DNA of 6,777 bases from Nitrososphaerota archaeon. GTDB taxonomy: Archaea; Thermoproteota; Nitrososphaeria; Nitrososphaerales; CADDZS01. Positions 1 through 5,993 of this stretch are shown in pieces (positions within the stretch are counted from its first letter, which is position 1; each line of letters starts with the position of its first letter). Location of the stretch: assembly GCA_027886785.1 (NCBI GenBank), contig JAPCJV010000097.1, forward strand, positions 1 through 6,777, in the 5' to 3' direction. The notes beneath the pieces were generated by a model. It saw only the letters and a list, made by a program, of their open reading frames with translations, ran no database searches and was not told the origin of the DNA. Position numbers and translations under genes: made by a program.

Positions 1-2
1 AA

Positions 3-38
3 ATTCCTTACGAAAAGATGAACCGTGAAACGCTTTAA
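3..38 (+). CDS. Possible 3' end of an upstream gene (partial)
   Basis: An open frame entering from the left edge reads IPYEKMNRETL and then TAA at 36-38. The other two forward frames hit stops by base 27. The stretch is only eleven codons, so openness alone is weak evidence, but the composition is protein-like and the stop lies 40 bases before the mdh start, as expected for a preceding same-strand gene. No function can be assigned. Confidence 0.3.
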   Translation: MPYEKMNRETL

Positions 39-61
39 TGCGATTTAGAAAGCCGGAAATC

Positions 62-67
62 AGAGGT
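62..67 (+). promoter_or_regulatory. Shine-Dalgarno-like AGAGGT before mdh TTG start
   Basis: AGAGGT ends 11 bases before the TTG at 79. The mdh frame has an in-frame TAG at 46-48 and no ATG or GTG between that stop and 79. The site therefore supports TTG as the true start, although the spacing is slightly long. Confidence 0.45.
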
Positions 68-78
68 TAGTTTCTGCG

Positions 79-987
79 TTGATTTCCGTCATTGGTTCCG
101 GTCGGGTGGGGAGCACGGTGGCTATGATTTTGGTGCAGAGAAACATCGACGATGTCCACTTGGTAGATATCATTCCAGGCTTACCTGAAGGCGAAGCTCT
201 GGATTTGAGCCACATGGCCGCTGAACTGGGAATTGACGTAAAGATTACTGGATCTAACGACTATTCTTCGCTCCGTGGATCTGATATTGTAATAGTCACG
301 GCGGGTTTAGCTAGAAAACCGGGCATGACGAGAATGGATCTTCTGACGAAAAATGCTGGAATCATAAAATCTGTGGCTTCGGAGATTGCAAAATACGCGC
401 CCGATTGCATCCTCATTATGGTAACGAACCCCCTTGACGCGATGACCTATGTCGCCCTAAAAAGTACGGGCTTTCCCAAAAATAGAGTATTCGGAATGGG
501 GGGAATGCTGGATCTTTCGAGGTTCAAACAACTATTGTCTGAGGACCTCCACGTTTCCAGATCGTCGATCGATGCGCTTGTTCTCGGGGAGCACGGCGAG
601 TCAATGACTCCAGTACCCAGTTTCACCGCCGTTAATGGGATCCCGTTGAAGAATCTATTGTCGGAGCAGGAGATCGACAATGCGATCGATAAGACAAGGA
701 AAGTCGCAGCAGAAGTAATCGCAAAAAAAGGTGCTACTTTTTACGCTCCCGCAAATGGGGTCGCTAGAATGGTGGAAGCCGTGTGCTATGACAAGAAAGC
801 TTTGCTTCCGGTCTCGGCTTACCTGGAAGGTGAGTATGGCTTGAATGACCTCTACATTGGAGTTCCAGCCATCATTGGCTCTGGAGGGGTGGAAAAAATT
901 ATCGAGCTCGAGCTTTCAGGTAAAGAAAAAGAATCCTTTGACCGCGGGGCGGCCACGTTAAAAGAAGCGATTGGAGCGATCGCTTAA
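79..987 (+). CDS. mdh: Malate dehydrogenase, NAD-type, LDH-like family
   Basis: Cytoplasmic enzyme that interconverts malate and oxaloacetate with NAD(H), linking the TCA cycle to the NADH pool. The 302 residues are close to full family length. The N-terminal Rossmann fold shows G6-S-G-R-V-G11 and an acidic residue, D30, at the end of the second strand, which indicates preference for NAD over NADP. The active-site loop AGLARKPGMTR places Arg79 at the position that distinguishes malate from lactate dehydrogenases (Gln in LDH), with Arg85 after it. N117, D145 with R148, and H172 in GEHGES match the asparagine, the Asp/His proton relay and the substrate arginine of the family. The start is TTG at 79: an in-frame TAG lies at 46-48, no ATG or GTG follows it, and the Rossmann strand begins immediately. 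The stop overlaps the stop of the opposing fixX gene. The product could in principle accept related 2-oxoacids, but the Arg79 signature argues for malate. Confidence 0.93.
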   Translation: MISVIGSGRVGSTVAMILVQRNIDDVHLVDIIPGLPEGEALDLSHMAAELGIDVKITGSNDYSSLRGSDIVIVTAGLARKPGMTRMDLLTKNAGIIKSVASEIAKYAPDCILIMVTNPLDAMTYVALKSTGFPKNRVFGMGGMLDLSRFKQLLSEDLHVSRSSIDALVLGEHGESMTPVPSFTAVNGIPLKNLLSEQEIDNAIDKTRKVAAEVIAKKGATFYAPANGVARMVEAVCYDKKALLPVSAYLEGEYGLNDLYIGVPAIIGSGGVEKIIELELSGKEKESFDRGAATLKEAIGAIA

Positions 988-1337
988 CCGTACCGGTGCG
1001 AGAGGCCTCTTCCCCATCTGGGAAATTTCCACTCTATGTTAGTGTAGGGACAGATAATTCGGCAAGCTCCGCATTCGACACAGTTGTCGTAAGAAACGAT
1101 GTTTCTCTTTCCATCCTCCCATTTGTACACATCCGCCGGGCAGAGAATCATGCAGGGCTGAGGCGACCCATTGATTACGGCGCACTTTTGACACACATCT
1201 TGATCCAGAACTAGAAGGTGAGGGCGCTCGTCTAGCTTGTATTTGGCGAGATACAGTTTTCCTTCAACGGAGACCTTGACCTCTTTTGTTTCCTTTTGCG
1301 CCGTTGATGACGTTGCAGTTGAAGTTGCGCTACTCAT
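984..1337 (-). CDS. fixX: FixX-type ferredoxin-like protein of the ETF complex
   Basis: Iron-sulfur protein that partners FixC in the FixABCX/EtfABCX complex and is thought to pass electrons from the ETF flavins towards quinone. The 117 residues contain eight cysteines: C49, C52, C62 and C66 (followed by Pro), then a second cluster motif C86-x2-C89-x2-C92-x3-C96-Pro. This fits one or two [4Fe-4S] centres. The C-terminus NIEWKFPRWGRGLSHRYG matches the characteristic FixX ending (W..PRGG.G..YRYG), with Trp and Arg replacing the usual glycines. The first 14 residues are almost all Ser, Thr and Ala and probably disordered. The ATG at 1337 is the first start after an in-frame TGA at 1344-1346, and no strong ribosome site is visible. 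It lies 27 bases after the fixC stop, in the same operon, and its TAA overlaps the mdh TAA in TTAA at 984-987. Confidence 0.9.
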   Translation of the reverse strand: MSSATSTATSSTAQKETKEVKVSVEGKLYLAKYKLDERPHLLVLDQDVCQKCAVINGSPQPCMILCPADVYKWEDGKRNIVSYDNCVECGACRIICPYTNIEWKFPRWGRGLSHRYG

Positions 1338-1364
1338 GTCTGTTCATTCACAATTCATTTCGAA

Positions 1365-2048
1365 TCAAGTAGTCCTTCTGTAAATGCCGTAGAGATCCCG
1401 TAGCAAGCCCACTCTTCCCCTTTTTGTAAACAATTCATCCTTGATTTCTTTCAAATGGTCTTCCTTCGGTCTGCCGTCCACTTCGAAAAACTTGTACAGA
1501 ACGCTGTTAATCAGTTCGGGATAAAGGGTCAGAAATTGCCTGTGGGTGGATATGTAGTGGGGAACATCCCTGAATTTCTTCAAATCCCGAAGGACGAAGC
1601 TCCCTTCCAGATAAGTTCGATAGCTTGCAAGCTGTTCCTTTGAATAACCCCCCGCTTTCTTCGCGTCCAGGGCTGTTTGGCCCGCGAATTTTCCGGAGAT
1701 CATTGCAAAATTCGTGCCTTCAAAATTAAGGGCGTTCACTAGGCAGGCCGCGTCTCCCGCAACCATCATACCATCCGTGTACAGCGGGGGTATTTTTTTG
1801 TACCCACCCTCAGGGATAAGATGGGCGGTGTACTCCCTAAGAGAACTTCCCTCAAGCAGTGGCCTTATCGATGGGTGTGACTTCATCCAGTCCAATAGGT
1901 CCTGGGGACGAGTTTTGAACGCAGCGAGATCGCTCATGATCGCACCTATCCCAAAAGAAATCGTGTCCTTGTTCGTATACAGAAAGCCTGCATATTCCTC
2001 GTTCCTGCCCCCATAGATTTGAACTGCAACTCCTTCGTCTCCCCTCAC
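1365..2048 (-). CDS. fixC: FixC C-terminal part (downstream of frameshift)
   Basis: This frame carries the second half of the ETF:quinone oxidoreductase-like flavoprotein FixC. It opens with VRGDEGVAVQIYGG, which continues the substrate-domain strand left unfinished in the N-terminal frame. Residues 91-100 (TDGMMVAGDA) form the second FAD-binding motif, and ALNFEGTNFAMISGK (106-120) matches the EGTN-AM-SG segment of this family. The C-terminal 60 residues are the helical tail of FixC proteins. The GTG at 2048 has no ribosome site before it and cuts the flavoprotein fold in the middle, so I regard this as a fragment of one gene, not a separate one. Together with the N-terminal frame it spans 1285 bases (3 x 428 + 1), giving about 427 residues after correction, the usual size of FixC. 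It ends 27 bases before fixX. Confidence 0.9.
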   Translation of the reverse strand: MRGDEGVAVQIYGGRNEEYAGFLYTNKDTISFGIGAIMSDLAAFKTRPQDLLDWMKSHPSIRPLLEGSSLREYTAHLIPEGGYKKIPPLYTDGMMVAGDAACLVNALNFEGTNFAMISGKFAGQTALDAKKAGGYSKEQLASYRTYLEGSFVLRDLKKFRDVPHYISTHRQFLTLYPELINSVLYKFFEVDGRPKEDHLKEIKDELFTKRGRVGLLRDLYGIYRRTT

Positions 2049-2649
2049 GGTTGAAGCGGTCTTCGATTTTGTCTTTAGGGAGAGAATACGTTTCTTTTAC
2101 TGCTAGCGCAATATCTTCCGGCTTCCATTCCTCGTGTAATCCGGCACCTTTGGAAACGAGAGAATTCACGCCATCGCATGCGATCACCACGTCTGCCGCA
2201 AGCTCTCCCCTGTCAGTTTCCACTCCTGAAATCTTTCCGTTGCTATCCTTCAACACGCCTGTTACAGTCGTCTTTGGAAGCAAAAGCGCTCCCGCGGCTT
2301 CAGCCTGCTGTGCAAACCACTTGTCAAACCTGGCACGAAGAGCAGTGAAGCTGTTGAAATCCTTCACGAATTTTTGGTTTCGATGATTGATTTGAACGTG
2401 GGATTCCTGGGAAAGCAACCAGTATTGATATTCAATTACTCTACGCTCGATCGGAGCGGTCTTCCAAAATTCCGGAACTATCTGGGCGGTCGGTTTTGTA
2501 AAAACGATTCCGCCAAACATGTTTTTGCTGCCCGCAAAATCCCCTCTCTCGATAATCGCGGTGCTCATCCCGCCCTTCGCGGTTGTGATTCCAGCGGACA
2601 CCCCGGCCGGACCTGCTCCCACAATTAGGGCGTCATATTTTTCTACCAT
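1852..2649 (-). CDS. fixC: FixC N-terminal part (upstream of frameshift)
   Basis: FAD-binding half of the FixC flavoprotein, the ETF:quinone oxidoreductase-like component that receives electrons from FixAB and, with FixX, reduces membrane quinone. Residues 5-16 (YDALIVGAGPAG) are the dinucleotide-binding GxGxxG, E34 closes the FAD ribose site, and PGSKN-like AGSKNMFGG at 39-47 is typical of this family. VVIACDGVNSLVSKGAGL (154-171) is the conserved DG motif. Homology ends at about residue 200 (KIEDRFN). The remaining 65 residues are rich in Arg and Cys, unlike FixC, and run over the C-terminal part in another frame, so only about 2050-2649 is genuine. The ATG at 2649 follows the fixAB stop by 30 bases, with only a weak GGTC-like ribosome site. 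Confidence 0.92.
   Translation of the reverse strand: MVEKYDALIVGAGPAGVSAGITTAKGGMSTAIIERGDFAGSKNMFGGIVFTKPTAQIVPEFWKTAPIERRVIEYQYWLLSQESHVQINHRNQKFVKDFNSFTALRARFDKWFAQQAEAAGALLLPKTTVTGVLKDSNGKISGVETDRGELAADVVIACDGVNSLVSKGAGLHEEWKPEDIALAVKETYSLPKDKIEDRFNREGRRRSCSSNLWGQERGICRLSVYEQGHDFFWDRCDHERSRCVQNSSPGPIGLDEVTPIDKATA
2041..2050 (-). other. Frameshift site in fixC
   Basis: On the coding strand the sequence is AACCGTGAGGGGAGAC. The upstream frame reads N-R-E-G-R-R-R and loses homology, while the downstream frame reads V-R-G-D-E-G-V-A-V. Removing one G from the GGGG run (2041-2044) gives RFNREGDEGVAVQ, a smooth FixC reading. Removing one C at 2049-2050 works equally well for the frame. One extra base in a homopolymer is the simplest explanation: either a sequencing or assembly error or a real mutation. 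A +1 programmed shift is possible but has no supporting signal that I can see. Confidence 0.85.
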
Positions 2650-2679
2650 TTTTCGACCGCTGGTTTTGTTTTTCTGATT

Positions 2680-4587
2680 CTAAGCTGCAGCAGCGAGTCC
2701 TCGGGATTTGATTTCTTCGACAACGAGCGGGACGACTTGGAATAGATCTCCCACGATCCCGTAATGGGCAAGTCCAAAAATCGGCGCATCAGGGTCTCGA
2801 TTTATGGCGACGACTGTATCGGAGTTTTCCATTCCGACCAGGTGCTGTATAGCCCCGGACACTCCAATCGCAAAGTAAAGCCGGGCTCTGACAGTGACAC
2901 CGGTCTGTCCAACTTGGTGATCTTTAGAGATCCAGCCCAAGTAAACTACGGCCCTGGTTGCTCCAACTTGCCCCCCAAGTACCTTTGCTAGATCTTCTAC
3001 AATTTTGAAGTTCTTCGGATTACCGAGGCCCCTCCCTCCCGAGACGATGATATCCGAATTTTCGAGCAGCTCGCCCGCTCTTTCCATCGGGGTAAAGGAG
3101 AGAATCTTTTCCTTGGTTTGATCCTCCTCCAACTCGATCGATTCCTGCACGACTTCGCCGATTTTGCCTTCCACTCGGGCAGGCATTTTCATAACTCTAG
3201 TCCTGACGCTTGCCATTGTGGGTTTATTCCTTGGACAAACGATCGTGGAAAGCTCTTTTCCACCAAAGTCTGGACGGGTTCCGTTGAACCCTCCCTTTTC
3301 ATCAACGTCTAGGGAAGTGCAATCTGCAATGAGTCCTGTTTCGATTAGGGTGGCAAGAACTCCCGCTAAGTCACGCCCATTGTAAGTTCCCCCCATCAAA
3401 ATGACTTCAGGGTGGTACTTGTTAGAAAGGTACGCGAAAGCCTTTCCGTAAGTCTCGCTTCTGTATTCTCTCAAAACTGGGTGCTGAATAAAATAGACAA
3501 GATCAGCTCCATACTCACAAGATGCCCCAACTAGACCGTCTACTTCGCTACCTAACACTACCGCGCAAAGTTTTGTGCCATAGATTTTCGAGAGCCTTTT
3601 CCCCTCTCCCATGAGCTCCCATGATACTCTAGCCGCCTGACCATATCGTTGCTCTACATAGACCCAAACGTCGCCGTGACTGCCTTGGATCGGAACTAAA
3701 TTTTGAGACGGCTGCGGAGTAGGATCAGCTTGCGTAGGTGCCGGCTTGTCTGGAATCACACCACCGCTTACTTTTTTGCCGAAGGCTCCGATCTGAACGA
3801 GCCTATCAACCAGCCATTTTGCAGCTTCTTTCGGATCTGTCGCCTCCTTGATCTCTCCTTTTTTCTTGGCAGGGGGCACGACCACTTTCTTCACATAAGT
3901 CGGCGAACCGCCTAAACCAATTCTCTTCGGATCGGCGTTCACAATATCTTTATTCAGGAGGTTGATCTTTGCTTGCTTTGCGCGGATCATTCCGTCGATT
4001 GTGGGTTGCCGCGGTTCGTTTGCAGCTTCCGTAACAGTTAGGGCGCAGGGGATCGGAACACGGACCCGCTCGACACCATCATCCACTCGCCTCTCCGCCT
4101 CCACGAATTTGTTTTCGAGGTCCACGACGGAAGTTTTGGAAGTGTAGGTTATCACAGGGTAGCCGAGTCTGACTGCGAGTCCGGGCCCCACCTGACCCGT
4201 TTCGCCGTCTATCGCTACTTTTCCGAAGAACACGAAGTCAGTTTTCCCGTTTGACTCTTCGATTTTTTGAATTCCTTTCCACAGAGCGTAAGATGTGGCG
4301 AGCGTATCGGCTCCCCCAAAAGCTCTGTCAGTCAAAAGATATGCCTGATCTGCCCCCATGGCAAGCGCTTCTCGAAGGCTTTGTTCAGCCTGCGGCGGTC
4401 CCATCGTCAAAACGCTAACACTGGCTCCGAAGGTGTCTTTGAATCGCAGAGCCTCCTCGATAGCATTCAAATCAGTGGGGTTCACTACCGCAGGTACACC
4501 CTCCCGAATCAGGTTGTTTGTTTTGGGATCAATTCGCATGTCGTTTGTATCCGGAACCTGCTTGATACAAACGATGATATTCAACAC
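2680..4587 (-). CDS. fixAB: Fused electron transfer flavoprotein, beta-alpha (FixA-FixB)
   Basis: Both ETF subunits in one 635-residue chain. In FixABCX systems this flavoprotein oxidises NADH and splits the electrons between ferredoxin and FixCX/quinone. Residues 1-270 are ETF beta: start LNIIVCIKQVPDT, NPTDLNAIEEALR (36-48), IDGETGQVGPGLA (126-138) and the beta-subunit signature around AERRVDDGVERVRVPIP (164-180), then EAANEPRQPTIDGM (187-200). Residues 271-303 are a Pro/Gln-rich linker. Residues 304-635 are ETF alpha, with the FAD domain SGGRGLG (516-522), GATRAVVYLGW (542-552), HQVGQTG (557-563), GVSGAIQHLVGM (575-586), INRDPDAPIF (595-604) and YGIVGDL (609-615). The DGETGQVGP form is typical of bifurcating/Fix-type beta subunits, not mitochondrial-type ones. 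The start is GTG at 4587, or TTG at 4584. No ATG, GTG or TTG exists in frame before an upstream TGA at 4615-4617. First gene of the leftward cluster. Confidence 0.95.
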   Translation of the reverse strand: MLNIIVCIKQVPDTNDMRIDPKTNNLIREGVPAVVNPTDLNAIEEALRFKDTFGASVSVLTMGPPQAEQSLREALAMGADQAYLLTDRAFGGADTLATSYALWKGIQKIEESNGKTDFVFFGKVAIDGETGQVGPGLAVRLGYPVITYTSKTSVVDLENKFVEAERRVDDGVERVRVPIPCALTVTEAANEPRQPTIDGMIRAKQAKINLLNKDIVNADPKRIGLGGSPTYVKKVVVPPAKKKGEIKEATDPKEAAKWLVDRLVQIGAFGKKVSGGVIPDKPAPTQADPTPQPSQNLVPIQGSHGDVWVYVEQRYGQAARVSWELMGEGKRLSKIYGTKLCAVVLGSEVDGLVGASCEYGADLVYFIQHPVLREYRSETYGKAFAYLSNKYHPEVILMGGTYNGRDLAGVLATLIETGLIADCTSLDVDEKGGFNGTRPDFGGKELSTIVCPRNKPTMASVRTRVMKMPARVEGKIGEVVQESIELEEDQTKEKILSFTPMERAGELLENSDIIVSGGRGLGNPKNFKIVEDLAKVLGGQVGATRAVVYLGWISKDHQVGQTGVTVRARLYFAIGVSGAIQHLVGMENSDTVVAINRDPDAPIFGLAHYGIVGDLFQVVPLVVEEIKSRGLAAAA

Positions 4588-4647
4588 AAAAAACTCTAGT
4601 AAAAAATGAATTTTTCAGGATGAATATTAAAATCGTTCTGCGCACCG
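4588..4647. promoter_or_regulatory. Divergent promoter region between fixAB and larB
   Basis: Sixty AT-rich bases separate the two divergent starts and must hold both promoters. For fixAB, the reverse strand has AAAAATTC centred about 25 bases before the GTG, suitable for a leaderless transcript, and TTTTAATAT further out. For larB, AATATTAAAA at 4623-4632 is the best TATA-like stretch. Its distance suits a transcript starting near 4652-4656, which would favour the second ATG of larB. An imperfect direct repeat ATGAATTTTT / ATGAATATTA (4606-4615 and 4620-4629, 14-bp period) could be a regulator site. All box assignments are by eye. Confidence 0.4.
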
Positions 4648-5475
4648 ATGCGTTCCCAAGACAGAATGAAATCGGTTTCAAAGATCCTCGACTTGGTAAA
4701 ACACGGGAAAATGTCTACCAAGAAGGCTGAAGCACTCCTCAAGTTAGACGCACTAGTTGTCGTAGGGGAGATTGCTAAACTTGACTACAATCGATTCTTG
4801 AGAAGAGGGGTGCCTGAAATAGTGTATGCCGAGACTAAAACCTCAGACCAGTTGAGCCAAATTGTATCGGAATTGGGAAAGAAATTATCCCTTGACTTGA
4901 CGCGGACGATGCCAGTGATCCTCAGCAAAGTGCGACCAGACCAAATAGAACCAGTCAAGCGAGAAATACTGAAAATGTCCGAATTGAAATTTAACTACTT
5001 TCAGAACGCAAGCATGATCGCTTTCTCGAGACGCACCAATCCCAAGACCAAGAAAAGCAGAGGCAGGGTGGCTCTCCTGGCGGCCGGCACATCGGACATT
5101 TCCGCCCTAAACGAATCGGAGGTGCTTCTTCATCTTTTAGGCGTCAATACAATAAGATTCAACGACGTAGGAGTGGCTGCACTGTCCCGACTGGTGGAAC
5201 CTTTAAGAAAAGTCTTTGAATTTGATCCGGACGCGATCATAGTCGCGGCCGGCATGGAGGCAGCTCTGCCTGCTGTAATCGCGGGTCTGTCCAGCGTCCC
5301 TGTAATTGGACTTCCTGTCTCTGTAGGATTTGGATATGGCAGGGGAGGAGAGGCAGCATTGATGGGAATGCTACAAGCATGCTCACTCGGAATCAGCGTA
5401 GTGAATATTGACGGGGGCGTGGCTGCAGGAATAGCAGCATGGTTGATCTCGAATCGGGCTGCATCACATTCATGA
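4648..5475 (+). CDS. larB: LarB, pyridinium-3,5-biscarboxylate mononucleotide synthase
   Basis: LarB carboxylates and hydrolyses nicotinic acid adenine dinucleotide, the first step towards the nickel-pincer nucleotide cofactor of lactate racemase-type enzymes. The N-terminal 130 residues are LarB-specific, with YNRFLRRGVPEIVYAETKT at 47-65 (the R-GxPExV-x-ExKT motif). The C-terminal domain has the PurE/AIR carboxylase fold: AAGTSDIS (145-152), DVGVAAL (173-179), VAAGMEAALPAVIAGL (199-214), LPVSVGFGYGRGGEAAL (222-238) and ACSLGISVVNID (244-255). Cys245 aligns with the cysteine reported to attack the dinucleotide substrate in Lactiplantibacillus LarB. Length 275, slightly above the usual 240-260. 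The ATG at 4648 follows an in-frame TGA at 4621-4623. A second ATG at 4666 (residue 7) starts nearer the first conserved helix and fits the TATA-like box better. It is transcribed divergently from fixAB. LarC and LarE are not in the window. Confidence 0.92.
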   Translation: MRSQDRMKSVSKILDLVKHGKMSTKKAEALLKLDALVVVGEIAKLDYNRFLRRGVPEIVYAETKTSDQLSQIVSELGKKLSLDLTRTMPVILSKVRPDQIEPVKREILKMSELKFNYFQNASMIAFSRRTNPKTKKSRGRVALLAAGTSDISALNESEVLLHLLGVNTIRFNDVGVAALSRLVEPLRKVFEFDPDAIIVAAGMEAALPAVIAGLSSVPVIGLPVSVGFGYGRGGEAALMGMLQACSLGISVVNIDGGVAAGIAAWLISNRAASHS

Positions 5476-5666
5476 ATTAATCTTTGCTTTGACTTTAGGC
5501 TGATATCCAAGAGTTCCTCCCGCTTGAAAATAGGGCCAGGGGCCTCTGTCAGTTCTCAAGGCGGTTTTCCTTCATTGACTCAATCCCAATCTAGAATCTT
5601 ACCGAATTCGTCAGCGATTCTTGACCATTTCAATTAACCTTCCTTGGGAAAACTGTAAGTCGGAAT
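5476..5666. other. Intergenic gap with no supported gene
   Basis: This 191-bp stretch after larB has no ATG-initiated frame of useful length and no tRNA, box C/D RNA or clear hairpin that I could recognise. T-rich CTTTG/CTTTA steps at 5482-5497 might act as a weak archaeal terminator for larB. CAATTAACC at 5631-5639 sits about 30 bases before the next start and could be a poor TATA box. Confidence 0.5.
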
Positions 5667-5993
5667 TTGTCGCAGTCTCTGAGCGTTGCGAAAAAGAATG
5701 TTGATCTGATCAAAGAGTCCGCAGGTCTCGTCTCAAAAAGGCAACCCCTCCCTTCCTTCAAAGAGACGAATGCTGGCCTCAACGACTTGGTCAAGAAGAG
5801 AAGCGACAACGGGAAGAAGCTTATTGCTCTGGGTACAGCACTCATCATCATGCCCGATCCAATAACTGGCGCAGTCGGGGTGCCTCTCCTGATTGGAGGA
5901 AAGATGATGCAGCGAAGGCAATCGTCAAACATCAAAAATATCTACGAGGAGATGCGGAGTACTCTCAACTCGCTCTCGTCGCTCGGCCTTTGA
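5667..5993 (+). CDS. Small protein of unknown function with a hydrophobic segment
   Basis: I do not recognise this 108-residue protein. Residues 1-51 are polar and lysine-rich with a likely helix (VAKKNVDLIKESAGLVSK). Residues 52-80 are hydrophobic and Gly/Pro-rich (LIALGTALIIMPDPITGAVG, then VPLLIGGKMM), which looks like one membrane segment or a re-entrant hairpin kinked at PDP. The tail (81-108) is again charged and probably helical. A short 'PDP-TG-x-G' hydrophobic hairpin between basic helices resembles small archaeal proteins of unknown role, an impression not tested here. The only usable start is TTG at 5667, because an in-frame TGA lies at 5622-5624 and no ATG or GTG follows. There is no good ribosome site. 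The reverse frames across it look like shadows. Its last 29 bases overlap the end of the opposing MobA-like gene. Confidence 0.62.
   Translation: MSQSLSVAKKNVDLIKESAGLVSKRQPLPSFKETNAGLNDLVKKRSDNGKKLIALGTALIIMPDPITGAVGVPLLIGGKMMQRRQSSNIKNIYEEMRSTLNSLSSLGL

Noticed and set aside
447..680. Reverse-strand open frame inside mdh
   Set aside because: It lies wholly opposite strongly conserved mdh motifs and its translation has no recognisable fold. It is a shadow frame.
4620..4730. Short ATG frame (MNIKIVLRTDAF...) overlapping the start of larB
   Set aside because: It is out of frame with larB, covers conserved larB coding sequence and ends after 36 codons. It is probably incidental, although a translated leader peptide is not excluded.
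5530..5575. GGCC-rich stretch considered as a structured RNA or terminator
   Set aside because: No extended complementary arms, no box C/D or tRNA features and no following T-run.
5524..5637. Short TTG-initiated frame of 37 codons in the gap after larB
   Set aside because: No ribosome site, no ATG, Ser/Gln-rich unstructured product and no recognisable motif. Openness at this length is expected by chance.
5630..5935. Reverse-strand 101-codon frame opposite the small unknown gene
   Set aside because: The translation is Arg/Phe/Pro-rich without domain features, while the forward frame gives a coherent helix-hydrophobic-helix protein. Treated as a shadow.
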